Source of the DNA: Micromonospora pisi
Lineage (GTDB): Bacteria; Actinomycetota; Actinomycetes; Mycobacteriales; Micromonosporaceae
Direction: 5' to 3'
NCBI RefSeq assembly: GCF_003633685.1
Contig: NZ_RBKT01000001.1
Coordinates: 186,001 to 250,000 of the forward strand
Length of the DNA: 64,000 nucleotides
This document shows positions 1 through 9,020 of the stretch, in pieces. Numbering within the stretch: the stretch's first letter is position 1; each line of letters opens with the position of its first letter. The translations under genes were made by a program, and so were the position numbers. Under the pieces are notes generated by a model. That model had not been told where the DNA came from, did not search any database, and saw only the letters and a program-made list of their open reading frames with translations.

Positions 1-1
1 C

Positions 2-352
2 GACGCCCACATCCGGCAATGCCAGATCCCCCCGGAGAAGGCCGCCGACTTTGTCGCCGCCGTCAACGAGGTCATGATCAACGCCGTACGCCACGGTGGC
101 GGGCGGGGTGTGTTGCGCCTGTGGCGAGACGTCCACCTGCAGTGCGAGGTCCGGGACCACGGCCCGGGGTTCGTCGCCGAGCGGTACCTCAACCGTGACC
201 GACGGCCCAACCCCAGCGCCGAGGGCGGGATGGGGTTGTGGATCGTCCAGCACACGACCGACCTGCTCTCCATCGTCAGCGGTGCAGCCGGCACCACGGT
301 GGTCATCGGCGCCGCGCTTCCACCGCCGGCGCCGCCCGGCGAGACCCGCTAG
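2..352 (+). CDS. Anti-sigma regulatory factor, RsbW/SpoIIAB-like ATPase (5' end outside window)
   Basis: This is the C-terminal part of a small GHKL-type ATP-binding protein; the gene enters the window already in frame. The visible 116 residues contain the N-box NEVMINAVRHG, the DHGPGF loop and the glycine box GGMGLWIV, in the order expected for serine kinases/anti-sigma factors of the RsbW/SpoIIAB family. Family members are about 130-150 residues long, so probably only the first few dozen residues are missing. Known relatives bind a sigma factor, or phosphorylate an STAS anti-anti-sigma partner, in the cytoplasm. The partner gene is not visible. It may lie upstream. The general-stress-type dehydrogenase that follows at 577 fits a stress context, which is inference only. 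Confidence 0.85.
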   Translation, partial: DAHIRQCQIPPEKAADFVAAVNEVMINAVRHGGGRGVLRLWRDVHLQCEVRDHGPGFVAERYLNRDRRPNPSAEGGMGLWIVQHTTDLLSIVSGAAGTTVVIGAALPPPAPPGETR

Positions 353-576
353 CTCCGCCGGGAATCCTCGGCCGGGCGACGGCGGCGACACCATCACCGG
401 CGGCACCTGCCTGATCGGCCTCGCTGATGGCACCGCCAACCGCGAGACGACCACACGCGCAACCGGGTCTCCTGTCGGCTCGGGTTTAAGGGCGGACGAC
501 TTCGGGCACTTTGCCCGGGCGTCGCCCGACCGCGCCGGGCGTCGCCCCTGCTGTCGAGAAACCTGGGAGCGATTCG

Positions 577-1419
577 ATGTCGGAGGCGTCCGAGCCGCAA
601 CAGCAACCCCCCGGAGCCCTGGGGGCGATGCGTCAGCAGCCCGATCACGGCGAAAGTTCCTACCGGGGATCCGGTCGCCTGGAGGGCAAGAAGGCGGTGA
701 TCACCGGCGGCGACAGCGGCATCGGTCGGGCGGTGGCGATCGCGTACGCCCGTGAGGGTGCCGACGTACTGATCTCCTATCTGAACGAACACGACGACGC
801 CAAGGACACGGCGAAACTGGTCGAGCAGGCGGGGCGCCGGGCGGTGCTGGTCGCGGGCGACGTGGGCAACGCCGCGCACTGTCGTACGGTGGTCGAACGG
901 GCCGTGGAGGAGTTCGGACGGATCGACGTGCTCGTGAACAACGCCGCGTACCAGATGACCCACGAGACCGTCGAGGAGATCACCGACGACGAGTGGCAGC
1001 ACACCTTCGATGTCAACATCACCGCCATGTTCCGGCTCGTCCAGGCGGCGTTACCGCATCTGGGCGAAGGCGCGTCGATCATCAACACCAGCTCGATCAA
1101 CTCGGACCAGCCCCGTCCGACCCTGCTGCCCTACGCGACCACAAAAGGGGCGATCGCGAACTTCACCGCCGGGCTCGCCCAGATGCTCGGCGAGCGGGGC
1201 ATCCGGGTCAACAGCGTCGCACCGGGCCCGATCTGGACCCCGCTGATCCCCTCCACCATGCCGCCTGAGCAGGTCGAAGGGTTCGGCAAGAACACCCCAC
1301 TGGGTCGACCCGGCCAGCCGAAGGAGGTCGCTCCCGCCTACGTACTGCTCGCCTCCGACGAGGCCAGTTACATCTCCGGCGCGATACTCCCCGTCACCGG
1401 CGGTAAACCGATCCTCTAG
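577..1419 (+). CDS. SDR family oxidoreductase, general-stress-protein-39-like
   Basis: A 280-residue classical short-chain dehydrogenase with an extra N-terminal tail of about 40 residues, as in Bacillus GSP39/YdaD-type proteins. Visible motifs are the cofactor loop VITGGDSGIGRA, the NNAAYQ segment, the catalytic serine in NTSSIN and the YATTK catalytic pair, followed by the C-terminal SYISGAILPVTGG signature. It should be a soluble NAD(P)-dependent alcohol/aldehyde reductase; the substrate cannot be read from sequence. The ATG at 577 was chosen over an earlier in-frame GTG at 511 because a purine-rich GGGAGC lies 6 bases before it and the extra 22 residues are low-complexity. It stands alone, with the next gene 101 bases downstream. 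Confidence 0.9.
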   Translation: MSEASEPQQQPPGALGAMRQQPDHGESSYRGSGRLEGKKAVITGGDSGIGRAVAIAYAREGADVLISYLNEHDDAKDTAKLVEQAGRRAVLVAGDVGNAAHCRTVVERAVEEFGRIDVLVNNAAYQMTHETVEEITDDEWQHTFDVNITAMFRLVQAALPHLGEGASIINTSSINSDQPRPTLLPYATTKGAIANFTAGLAQMLGERGIRVNSVAPGPIWTPLIPSTMPPEQVEGFGKNTPLGRPGQPKEVAPAYVLLASDEASYISGAILPVTGGKPIL

Positions 1420-1520
1420 CCCGTCGACCCGTCGGGCGAGCCGTCGCGGCCTCCCGGTTCTGCCGCCCCACCTCCGGCACCGCTGGCAACCGTCGCTGGA
1501 GGGCCGGAGTTTCTAGGCAC

Positions 1521-2600
1521 GTGAAAGCTGCTTACGACTCCGGGGCGGCGGCCGGGCACAGGTACGCGGAACCGCCCCGCGCCGCCAGGGCCGCGCCCCG
1601 ACCCACCTCCCGATACCGGCACCAACGCACGATCGCGGTGCTCGCCGCCGTGGCAATCGCCGTCGGCGGCGTCCTGCTGGTGCCGGCCGCCTACGGCCGA
1701 CTGAACCCGCCCGCCCCGGTGACAACCAACGCGGGTGCCACCAGCAGCCCCAACTCCAGCACCGAGGCGGCGCCGACGCCGGCCACGCCGCCCAGCGCGA
1801 CGCCGGGCCGGACGAAGCCCTCACCGAAGTCGCAGCGACGCACGCTGGCCGCCGGACGGGTCTCGGTGAAGCTCGGGCAAGAGTTCTTCTCCTATGCGCT
1901 GCTCGACCGCGAAAGCGGCAAGGTCTCCGGTGCGAACCTGGCCGCGACCAGCTCCACCGAGTCGATGATCAAGGTCTGGATCGTCTCCGACTATCTGCGC
2001 CGCCTCGGGGACGAGGAACCCCCGCCCGACCGGCTGACCGAGGCGAGCAGTGCGATCCGGGACAGTGACGACGCCGCGGCGCAGTCGCTGTTCATCGCCG
2101 GCGGCGGCGCGTCGGTGATCGACCGACTGACCCGGACGTGCCGCCTGCGGCAGACAAGAGCGGTCGTGCCGGCCGGCGCCGCCGTGGTCTGGTGGAGCTA
2201 CACCGAGATGTCGGCCACGGACGCCGTCCGGATGGGTGAGTGCGTAAAGAACGGCACCGCGGCCGGACCGAGGTGGACCAACTGGGTACTGGGCCAGATG
2301 GCCAAGGTCCGGGGCAGCACCGCCGCCCGCGATCAACGGCCGACCAGCGGCGGTGGCCGCTGGGGAATCATCGACGGGCTGCCCGAGGAGATCCTCGCCC
2401 AGGGTCCCGTCGGGATCAAGAACGGGTGGACCCTGCACCGGGACGACGGCCTCTGGCACGTGAACTGCCTCGCCGTCGCGGACGACTGGATACTCGCCGT
2501 GCTGTTGCGCTACCCCGGCAGCCAGGACCTCGACCGAGGCGCCGGGATCTGCGCCAGCGTGGCCGAGCAGTTGGTCACGCCCCGTCAGAAGACGGGGTGA
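1521..2600 (+). CDS. Membrane-anchored class A beta-lactamase/PBP-fold serine hydrolase
   Basis: A 359-residue protein with a short basic cytoplasmic head, one transmembrane segment at about residues 35-55, a Pro/Thr/Ser/Ala-rich linker to about residue 110 and an extracytoplasmic catalytic-like domain. That domain shows the three landmarks of the penicillin-recognising fold: SMIK (SxxK) after STE, a degenerate SDD in place of SDN, and KNG in GIKNGWT in place of KTG. The degenerate second and third motifs suggest an unusual hydrolase or carboxypeptidase-like role rather than a true beta-lactamase. The GTG start at 1521 follows a GGAGGGCCGGAG purine tract, and an in-frame stop sits just upstream. 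No wall-synthesis partner is adjacent. Confidence 0.75.
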   Translation: MKAAYDSGAAAGHRYAEPPRAARAAPRPTSRYRHQRTIAVLAAVAIAVGGVLLVPAAYGRLNPPAPVTTNAGATSSPNSSTEAAPTPATPPSATPGRTKPSPKSQRRTLAAGRVSVKLGQEFFSYALLDRESGKVSGANLAATSSTESMIKVWIVSDYLRRLGDEEPPPDRLTEASSAIRDSDDAAAQSLFIAGGGASVIDRLTRTCRLRQTRAVVPAGAAVVWWSYTEMSATDAVRMGECVKNGTAAGPRWTNWVLGQMAKVRGSTAARDQRPTSGGGRWGIIDGLPEEILAQGPVGIKNGWTLHRDDGLWHVNCLAVADDWILAVLLRYPGSQDLDRGAGICASVAEQLVTPRQKTG

Positions 2601-2649
2601 GGGCGCACGGGACCGGACCATTTTGCCCGGGCGGCCGGCGCGACCCCCG

Positions 2650-2847
2650 TCAGGAGAACCCGGCGGCCTTGTCCGGACCCCTGAGGTTTCCTTCGGCGGC
2701 GAGGCGTTCGGCCTCGAAGGTCGGAACCCGGCTGGCGGTGGGGTCCTCCGCCGAGAACTGCCGGTTCCGGTCACGCCAACCGAGGTAAACCACCAGGACC
2801 ACGAGCACAGCCGCGCCGAGCCCGAGTATCGCCCCTACCACTGCCAT
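2650..2847 (-). CDS. Small single-pass membrane protein of unknown function
   Basis: A 65-residue protein whose first 25 residues form one hydrophobic helix (AILGLGAAVLVVLVVYLGW), followed by a charged cytoplasmic-type tail. I do not recognise a family. The ATG at 2847 is preferred to a TTG at 2862 because a -10-like TACGCT lies at 2854-2859, six bases before the ATG, the spacing seen for leaderless transcripts elsewhere in the window. It converges on the serine hydrolase at 1521 and is followed upstream on the same strand by the LacI gene, with about 70 bases between them. It could be a small regulator of a membrane complex, but nothing in the context shows this. Confidence 0.55.
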   Translation of the reverse strand: MAVVGAILGLGAAVLVVLVVYLGWRDRNRQFSAEDPTASRVPTFEAERLAAEGNLRGPDKAAGFS

Positions 2848-2916
2848 GGCCGGAGCGTACAACCACGACCGCCGATCCGCTTCGGACGGTCCGCTCGACC
2901 GGCCACACCGCAGCGG

Positions 2917-3903
2917 TCAGGCGCTCTGCCGGCGTATCAGGGTCGAGGGGAAGACGACGTTCGGTGGACCCGGAGCCTGGTTGAGGACGGCGGTGGCAGC
3001 CGCCCCGACGATCCGGCTCACCGGATGACTCGCCGTGGTCAACGCGGGGGCGCTCAGCGCGGCGAACGGAATGTCGTCGAACCCCGCCACCGCCACGTCA
3101 TCGGGCACCTTGCGGCCTTCCTCGCGCAGGGCGGCCAGCGCGCCGAGCGCCGTGGCGTCGTTGATGGCGAAGACGGCGTCGGTGTCGGGCCAGCGGCGGA
3201 GCACCCGACGCATGGCGCGGTGACCGGTGCCGGCGGAGAAGTCCCCGGCGACCAGGCGGGCCGGAAGTCCGGCGGAGCGCATCAGTCCCTGGTAGGACTC
3301 GACCGACCGCCACGCGCACGGCATCCACTGCGGCCCGGTCACCATGGCGATCCGGCGGCGGCCGGTCGCGTAGAGGTGACGCAGGACAGCGGCGGCTCCC
3401 CCACCGTTGTCGACGTCGAAGGACGGCACCCAGCGGGACCCGATCCCGATCGAGGCGACCCGTCCGCGCAGTGACATCGGTACCGCCTCCAACGCGGCCT
3501 CGGTCGTGTTGAGCAGGACCACACCGCGAACGCTGCGGTCCTCGGCCAGCCGGTCCAGCCGGGGCGCCTGGCGGGGCAGCCACTGCAGCGAGGCGCCGAC
3601 GCCGTACGGGGCACCGGCCTGGGCCGCCGCGGCGACCGCCCGGTCGACGTACGGGTCCTCGAGCACCTGGGCGGTCGTACCGACGACCGCGACGACGAGC
3701 CGGAAGCCGGACCCACTGACGAGTGCACGGGCCACCGGGTCGGGGCGGTAGTCGAGCCGCCTCGCCGCCTCGCGGACCCGGTCCCGTACGGCGGCGGAGA
3801 CCGGACCGGATCCGGACATCACCCTGGAGGCCGTCGCGCGCGAGACTCCCGCCTCCTTGGCGACGTCCTCCAGCCTCATCTGCCGTACCGATCCTGCCGT
3901 CAT
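2917..3903 (-). CDS. LacI-family transcriptional regulator
   Basis: A 328-residue repressor-type regulator. The N-terminal helix-turn-helix reads RLEDVAKEAGVSRATASRVM, and the DYRPDPVARALVSG hinge follows. The rest is a periplasmic-binding-protein-like effector domain with the usual AINDATALGALAAL and VAVAGFDDIPFA signatures. The start is fixed at 3903 by a GGAGG ribosome site eight bases upstream; an in-frame extension to 3984 is non-coding. It is transcribed divergently from the MFS carrier at 4070, and a perfect 16-bp palindrome sits between them. Autorepression and control of the carrier by an imported sugar-like ligand is the natural inference. Confidence 0.92.
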   Translation of the reverse strand: MTAGSVRQMRLEDVAKEAGVSRATASRVMSGSGPVSAAVRDRVREAARRLDYRPDPVARALVSGSGFRLVVAVVGTTAQVLEDPYVDRAVAAAAQAGAPYGVGASLQWLPRQAPRLDRLAEDRSVRGVVLLNTTEAALEAVPMSLRGRVASIGIGSRWVPSFDVDNGGGAAAVLRHLYATGRRRIAMVTGPQWMPCAWRSVESYQGLMRSAGLPARLVAGDFSAGTGHRAMRRVLRRWPDTDAVFAINDATALGALAALREEGRKVPDDVAVAGFDDIPFAALSAPALTTASHPVSRIVGAAATAVLNQAPGPPNVVFPSTLIRRQSA

Positions 3904-4000
3904 GGGTACCTCCACTCGGAACCGTGCCGCCCCGGGGCGGCTGGTGCCGGGCGGGCCGGACGGCCCCGGTTCGTTGTTCGTCATTCAGGTTACGCTTGCC

Positions 4001-4016
4001 CTGAGAGCGCTCTCAG
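4001..4016. promoter_or_regulatory. LacI-family operator palindrome
   Basis: CTGAGAGCGCTCTCAG is a perfect 16-bp inverted repeat with the central CG typical of LacI/GalR-family half-sites. It lies in the 166-bp divergent region between the lacI-type gene (start 3903) and the MFS gene (start 4070), so it can control both promoters. Two related GCGC-centred palindromes occur at 15861 and 55937. Confidence 0.85.
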
Positions 4017-4069
4017 GGGTGCGATTCAAGGCGTTGGCCGCCCACGCCAACGCGGAAGGAGCCCCACCC

Positions 4070-5347
4070 GTGAGCCCGATCAAGACATCACCGCCCGAGC
4101 GCGTCCCAGCACCAACCCGGCAGATCGTCGCCGCCCGTACCGCCGTCGCCTTCGTCTTCGCGCTCAACGGTCTGGCCGTCGCGACCTGGTTCGCCCGGGT
4201 ACCGGCCGCCCGCGAGGGGCTCGGACTCAGCTCCGGACAGCTTGGCCTGCTTCTGCTCGCGATGTCGTGCGGCGCCATCCTCGCCATGGTGACCGCCGGT
4301 GCGGTGGTGCACCGCGCCGGTTCACCGCGTACCGCGGCCGGCTCCACCACCCTCATCACCGTCGGCCTGCTGCTGGTCGGCGTCGGCATCGGGGTGTGGT
4401 CGTCGGTCCCGCTGGTGGCCGTCGGACTCGCCGCGATCGGTTACGGTTCCGGCCTCACCGATGTCGCCATCAACGTGGAGGCGGCGCTGGTGGAACGGCG
4501 ACTCGGCCGGACGATCATGCCGCGCTTCCACGCCGCCTGGAGTCTCGGCACCGTCTCCGGCGCCGCACTCGGCGCGGGCAGCGCCCAGATCGGCGTTCCC
4601 GTCCTGGCCCACCTGACGATCGTCGCCCTCGTCGTACTGCTCGGCACCCTGTGGTCGGTTCGGTCCTTCCTGACCGCCCGGACCGACGGACGGCTCGAGG
4701 AGAACCCGGCCACGGCCGGCCCGGCTCAGGGCAGCGGCGTCCTCCAGGCGTGGCGCGAACCGCGTACGCTCCTCGTCGGTCTGCTGGTACTGGTCGTGGC
4801 GTTCACCGAGGGGACCGCCAACGACTGGGTCGCGGTCGCGTTCATCGACGGACACGACATCAGCGAGGCGGCCGGGGCCGCCGTCTTCGGCATCTTCGTG
4901 GCCGCCATGACGGTGGGCCGGACCACCGGCACGATCGCGCTCGACCGGTGGGGCCGGGTACCGGTGCTCTTCGCCACGCTCGCGCTGGCCATCGTCGGCG
5001 TGACGATTGCCGTACTCGCCCCCTCCCAGCCGGTGGCACTGGCCGGGGTGGCGCTCTGGGGACTCGGCGCGTCGCTCGGCTTCCCGGTGGGGATGAGTGC
5101 CGCCGCCGACGACGAGGACCGGGCGCCGGCGCGGGTGAGCGTCGTCGCGACGGTCGGCTACACCGCGTTCCTCGCCGGGCCACCGGCCGTCGGTTTCCTC
5201 GGTGACCACGTGGGCACCCTGCGGGCGCTGCTGATCGTGCCGATCCTGCTGGTGCCGGCACTGGCCCTGGTGCCGGTGACCCGGCCGCCGGTCGGCACCC
5301 GTCAAGCGGGTCCGGCGGTGCACGCGGGCGACCCCGCACCACTGTGA
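4070..5347 (+). CDS. MFS transporter (YbjJ-like)
   Basis: A 425-residue twelve-helix major facilitator protein. Hydrophobic segments alternate across the whole length, and the cytoplasmic loop after helix 2/3 carries a weak GAVVHRAGSPRT motif A. FVFALNGLAVATWFARVP at the start resembles the YbjJ/FucP-like carriers that take up sugars or sugar derivatives. The GTG start at 4070 was chosen because GGAAGGA lies at about 4054-4060 and the longer reading frame from 3857 runs through the LacI operator. It should be an inner-membrane importer regulated by the adjacent LacI protein. The substrate is unknown. A large hairpin follows the gene. Confidence 0.85.
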   Translation: MSPIKTSPPERVPAPTRQIVAARTAVAFVFALNGLAVATWFARVPAAREGLGLSSGQLGLLLLAMSCGAILAMVTAGAVVHRAGSPRTAAGSTTLITVGLLLVGVGIGVWSSVPLVAVGLAAIGYGSGLTDVAINVEAALVERRLGRTIMPRFHAAWSLGTVSGAALGAGSAQIGVPVLAHLTIVALVVLLGTLWSVRSFLTARTDGRLEENPATAGPAQGSGVLQAWREPRTLLVGLLVLVVAFTEGTANDWVAVAFIDGHDISEAAGAAVFGIFVAAMTVGRTTGTIALDRWGRVPVLFATLALAIVGVTIAVLAPSQPVALAGVALWGLGASLGFPVGMSAAADDEDRAPARVSVVATVGYTAFLAGPPAVGFLGDHVGTLRALLIVPILLVPALALVPVTRPPVGTRQAGPAVHAGDPAPL

Positions 5348-5403
5348 CCTGTGGAGCACCGCCCGACCCGCGCACACGTCCGACCTGCGACACGACCGGT
5401 CGC

Positions 5404-5450
5404 GCGGCCGGGCGCGCGCCGTCCGGGTGGGACGGTACGCGCCCGGCCGC
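5404..5450. terminator. Bidirectional hairpin between convergent genes
   Basis: Bases 5404-5416 (GCGGCCGGGCGCG) pair exactly with 5438-5450, followed inward by a 3x3 internal loop and a further 5-bp CGTCC/GGACG stem around a short loop. It lies between the convergent MFS gene and the secreted-protein gene, so it can serve both strands. There is no T tract, as is common in high-GC actinobacteria. Confidence 0.65.
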
Positions 5451-5476
5451 CGCGAGCGCGGTCCGGTTCGTAATGG

Positions 5477-6535
5477 TCAGTCGACGACCGGCGGCGCCGT
5501 CCTGGCCGCAGCCTTCAGCGCCGCCGCCTCACTGACGTACGGGTTGTAGGTGTACGCGCGGGACGGGCTGCCGGGCACGGTGAAGTACTCGACGGAGAGC
5601 TTGGCCGGGTCGGTGGCGATCTCGCCCCGGCCGGGCGCGTCGTCGCCGTCGTCCCAGCCCCACGGCGCGTTCGCGGAGTTGGTCGAGCACTCCCAGGTGC
5701 CGACACCACAGTTGTCGGTGTTGTCCCCGGCGAAGGTGCCGAGGTTGGCGAAGAGGCTCGCGTTGGCCCGCTGCGCCCACAGGCCGCCGGAGGCGAAGAC
5801 GTCGATCAACTGGTAGCGCACGTCCCGGTCGTCACCGTTGCTCGGCGTCTCCGCCACGGTCGACGGGTAGTACACGATGCCGTCACCGTTGATGTTGTAC
5901 TGCGGGTACGCCTTCAGCCCGTGCCCCTGCGCCTCCTGGGCGGTCACCGGGTGCGAGAACGAGTCGTGCGGCGACGACTGGAACTGCAACGTACCGTCGA
6001 CGTTCTCCCGACCACCCGACCAGGTGCTCCCCGCCGGGGTGTAGGAGTAGAAGCTGGTGTGTGCCACGGTGACGGCGGAGCGGAGGACCCCGTACGTGGA
6101 CCCGTCCCGCTCGATCGCGAACAGCACGCCCTCGCCGTCGTTCTCGTGTTCGGTCTCGAAGAACGGGTGGTCGGTCCAGTCGCGCGGGTGGAAGAACAGG
6201 TACGTGATGTACCAGTGGGTGCTGGTCTCCACCACGGAGTAGTAGCCGGCCGCAGCGAGCGAGACACCGGCCGCTCCGGTGCGGTCCCAGTTGTTGCGCC
6301 CATTGAGGTCGCCGTCGAAGTCGACCCGGGTGATGTAGTCGGACCGGCCGCCGAGTGCGTGACTTCCGGTGGCGTCGACGTCCTGGTAGTGGATCGGCGC
6401 CCAGCGCAACGCCAGCTCCGCCCGGCTGACCGCGGCGACCGCCGGTGTGGGCACCGCGAGCCCCACGGTCACGAGTGCCGCGGCCAGCGTGGCCGCGGCC
6501 AGGGATCGCCCGGCGAACCTGCTTCTGTCGAACAT
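5477..6535 (-). CDS. Secreted protein of unknown function
   Basis: A 352-residue exported protein with a clear Sec signal peptide: basic start, hydrophobic core LAAATLAAALVTVGLAV, then an AVA-A cleavage site near residue 35. The mature part has aromatic, acidic segments, among them WAPIHYQD, YLFFHPRDWTDHPF, FETEHENDGEGVL and PWGWDDGDDAPGRGE. Their pattern is faintly reminiscent of the Vps62/NPP1-like secreted fold, but I cannot assign it firmly. The ATG at 6535 is preferred over 6598 because GGGGAG stands six bases before it and the signal peptide begins there. It is likely monocistronic, converging on the MFS gene at 4070. Confidence 0.7.
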   Translation of the reverse strand: MFDRSRFAGRSLAAATLAAALVTVGLAVPTPAVAAVSRAELALRWAPIHYQDVDATGSHALGGRSDYITRVDFDGDLNGRNNWDRTGAAGVSLAAAGYYSVVETSTHWYITYLFFHPRDWTDHPFFETEHENDGEGVLFAIERDGSTYGVLRSAVTVAHTSFYSYTPAGSTWSGGRENVDGTLQFQSSPHDSFSHPVTAQEAQGHGLKAYPQYNINGDGIVYYPSTVAETPSNGDDRDVRYQLIDVFASGGLWAQRANASLFANLGTFAGDNTDNCGVGTWECSTNSANAPWGWDDGDDAPGRGEIATDPAKLSVEYFTVPGSPSRAYTYNPYVSEAAALKAAARTAPPVVD

Positions 6536-6710
6536 GTCTACTCCCCATCCGGTCTGGATGAACCGCAGGGAATCCTTCTGGCCCACGGCGCCCGGCACGT
6601 GTCCGGCGAGCGAAGAGAGAATAGATGTACGTCAACGGATTGTGTGCCCTGGCGGGTCTGGTAGAGCACGTAGAGCGGCGTCGGCGCACTGGAGGCGGCC
6701 AGGAACGAGA

Positions 6711-8210
6711 TCACCGTGACCGGGTCAGCCCGTCGGAGCGGGGAATGTCCAGTCCCGCCGCCCCGAGCACCTCGTCGACCTCGACCTGTGCCGCCGTGAG
6801 CGTGCCGCGTCGGCCGCCGGGGAGCCCGAAGGCGACGAGTGCGGCGCCGAGGGCCGCCCCGACTGCGGCGATCGCCAGGATGATCACGTACTGCGACTCG
6901 TGCGGGAGTGGAACCGGGGTGCCGTCGATGAGGTTTCGGGTCAGCAGGGTCACCACCAGGGCGCTGGCCACCGAGCCACCGATCGAGCGGGCGATCGAGT
7001 TGACACTGTTGGCGATGCCGGTCTCGGCGAGCCCGACGTGCTCGACCAGGAGCGCCGGCAGGGCGGCGTAGCCGAAGGTGACGGCGGTGTTGACGGCGAA
7101 GGAGCCGACGATCACCTGCCAACTCGCGGAGTGCAGCACGACGAGGGAGAGGAACCCGAGCCCCGCCAGCAGAAGCGAGACGACCAACGTGGTTCGGGCG
7201 CCGTACCGGGCCACGAGTCGGCCACCGAGCGGGGCGGTGACGATGCCGGCGGCGGCGCCGGGCAGCAGGTAGACCACGCTCGCGGCGAGCACGGTGGATC
7301 CGAAGCCGTATCCGGCCAGCGCGTGCGGTGCCTGGACGAAGCTGGAGACGGTGAGGAAGACGACGAAGAGGGAGATGCCCAGGAACAGGCCGGCGAGGTT
7401 CGCGACGACCAACGGCCGGTGGGTGAGCATCCGGACGCTCACCAGCGGGTGGGTGAGCCGACGTTCGAACAGTACGAAGATCGTGAACGCCAGGACGGCG
7501 CCGACCAGCGAGCCGATCACCCGAGCCGAGCCCCAACCCCAGTTGTTGCCCTGGGCCAGGGGCATGAGCAGGAGTACCAGCGCGACACCGAGGATGCCCG
7601 CGCCGGCCCAGTCGGTGCTGCCCTCGGCGGCCGGCCGACGGCGCGGTACGGCGAACAGGACGCCGACGATCCCGATCACGCTGAGCACGGTGGCGAGCCA
7701 GAAGACCCGGTGGTAGTCGGCGCCGTCGCGGGTGAGCAGTCCGGTGGCGACAAGTCCGAAGCCGGCGCCGATGGCGAGCGTGCCGCTGACGATGGCCATC
7801 GCGCCGGTGAGCCGCTGCGGTGGCAGTTCGTCGCGGAGCACACCGATGCCCAGCGGGAAGAGGGCGAAGGACGAGCCCTGGAGGACCCGGGCGAGCAGGA
7901 GCAGCGGCAGGTTGTCGGTGGTGGCGGCGAGCACCGAGCCGACCAGGACCACGGCGAGTACGGCGAGCAGAACCAGGCGGCGGCCACGCAGGTCGCCGAG
8001 CCGGCCGAGGATCGGGGTGAGTACGGCGGCTGCCAGCAGGTTGGCGGTCACCACCCAGCTGGTGGCGTTGGCGGTGGAGTGCAGCGACGCGGTGATGTTG
8101 GCGAGTACCGGCACGACCAGGGATTGCAGGGCGGCGACCAGCAGTACGCCGTACGCGACGACGGGTAGTACGAGACGGGGGAAGCGTGACCCGTCGGAGG
8201 CGCTCATCAT
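6711..8210 (-). CDS. DHA2-family (14-helix) MFS drug efflux pump
   Basis: A 499-residue inner-membrane proton-antiport exporter. The length and about fourteen hydrophobic helices fit the DHA2/EmrB-QacA class. Motif A appears as GRLGDLRGRRLVLL after helix 2, and RVLQGSSFALFPLGIGVLRDELP matches the motif B/C region of this class. The start at 8210 has a GAGA purine tract upstream and a second in-frame ATG immediately after it. It is transcribed divergently from the TetR-family regulator at 8333; the 122-bp space between them holds a 13-bp palindrome next to the regulator's -10 box. This is the usual arrangement of a drug-responsive repressor and its pump. Confidence 0.92.
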   Translation of the reverse strand: MMSASDGSRFPRLVLPVVAYGVLLVAALQSLVVPVLANITASLHSTANATSWVVTANLLAAAVLTPILGRLGDLRGRRLVLLAVLAVVLVGSVLAATTDNLPLLLLARVLQGSSFALFPLGIGVLRDELPPQRLTGAMAIVSGTLAIGAGFGLVATGLLTRDGADYHRVFWLATVLSVIGIVGVLFAVPRRRPAAEGSTDWAGAGILGVALVLLLMPLAQGNNWGWGSARVIGSLVGAVLAFTIFVLFERRLTHPLVSVRMLTHRPLVVANLAGLFLGISLFVVFLTVSSFVQAPHALAGYGFGSTVLAASVVYLLPGAAAGIVTAPLGGRLVARYGARTTLVVSLLLAGLGFLSLVVLHSASWQVIVGSFAVNTAVTFGYAALPALLVEHVGLAETGIANSVNSIARSIGGSVASALVVTLLTRNLIDGTPVPLPHESQYVIILAIAAVGAALGAALVAFGLPGGRRGTLTAAQVEVDEVLGAAGLDIPRSDGLTRSR

Positions 8211-8306
8211 GTCGGGTTCTCTTTCGGCTGTGGGAAGCACGAACGTAGGCCCGACGGTCCTCGTTTTTCAACACCGTGTCGATTATTCTCGTCGTGACGT
8301 CGATCA

Positions 8307-8326
8307 CCACCGACGGTGGGTATAGT
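8307..8326. promoter_or_regulatory. Candidate TetR operator and -10 box
   Basis: CCACCG-A-CGGTGG (8307-8319) is a perfect 6-bp inverted repeat around one base. It is followed directly by TATAGT (8321-8326), a good -10 element six bases before the TetR start codon. A repressor bound here would block its own promoter; the divergent pump promoter is within 100 bp. Confidence 0.55.
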
Positions 8327-8332
8327 GGCGGC

Positions 8333-8977
8333 ATGCCAGCTTCCGGGAGCCGTCGTGGGCCGACCAAGGGTGATCAACGCGAACGGGCGCTGCTCGACGC
8401 GGCGCGGACCGTGCTGCGACAGAAGCCACTCGCACAGGTGACGATCGACGAACTCGCCGCCGCCGCCGGCATCGCCCGTTCCGGCTTCTACTTCTACTTC
8501 GAGTCCAAGCAGGCCCTGCTCGCCGCACTCTGCGAGAGCACGCTCGGCACGAGCGAGGAAGAACTCGCGGAGTGGGTCGAGGCGGACGGCATCGACCGGG
8601 ACGCGCTACGCCGCGGAATGGCGCGCGCCCTCGATCGCTGGCGGATCGACGGCCGGTGGCTGTGCGAGGCGTTCGTCAACCCGTTCCCCGGGCCGGAGAT
8701 CCTCCAGGTCCGGGAGCGGGTCACCGCCAACGGCTGCACCGCGGTCAACCGTCGCATCGAGCGCGACATCCGGGCCGGTGTCACCGTGTTGGGTGACCCC
8801 ACCCTGCTCTCCATGATGGTGGTGAAGCTGAGGATGATCATGTTCGCGCACGCCTTCACCAACCCCGACGAACAGACCGACGACGCCCTGCTGGACTCGC
8901 TCACCGAGGCCACCCTGCGACTGCTCTACGGCACCCTGCCGGCGCGGGCGGACGCGGCCGCAACCGCCTCGGCCTGA
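8333..8977 (+). CDS. TetR-family transcriptional regulator of the adjacent efflux pump
   Basis: A 214-residue regulator. The N-terminal helix-turn-helix is unmistakable: TIDELAAAAGIARSGFYFYF, preceded by the RERALLDAARTVLRQK helix. The all-helical ligand domain resembles the EthR-like subgroup. The ATG at 8333 was chosen because TATAGT lies seven to twelve bases upstream, consistent with a leaderless message, and because the longer reading frame from 8276 would run through the palindrome. Divergent placement against the DHA2 exporter at 6711-8210 indicates that it represses that pump and itself until a toxic ligand is bound. The ligand is unknown. Confidence 0.9.
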   Translation: MPASGSRRGPTKGDQRERALLDAARTVLRQKPLAQVTIDELAAAAGIARSGFYFYFESKQALLAALCESTLGTSEEELAEWVEADGIDRDALRRGMARALDRWRIDGRWLCEAFVNPFPGPEILQVRERVTANGCTAVNRRIERDIRAGVTVLGDPTLLSMMVVKLRMIMFAHAFTNPDEQTDDALLDSLTEATLRLLYGTLPARADAAATASA

Positions 8978-9020
8978 GGCGGCCACGGCGCCCGCCCGGA
9001 CCCCGGCCGGGGCGCGGAGG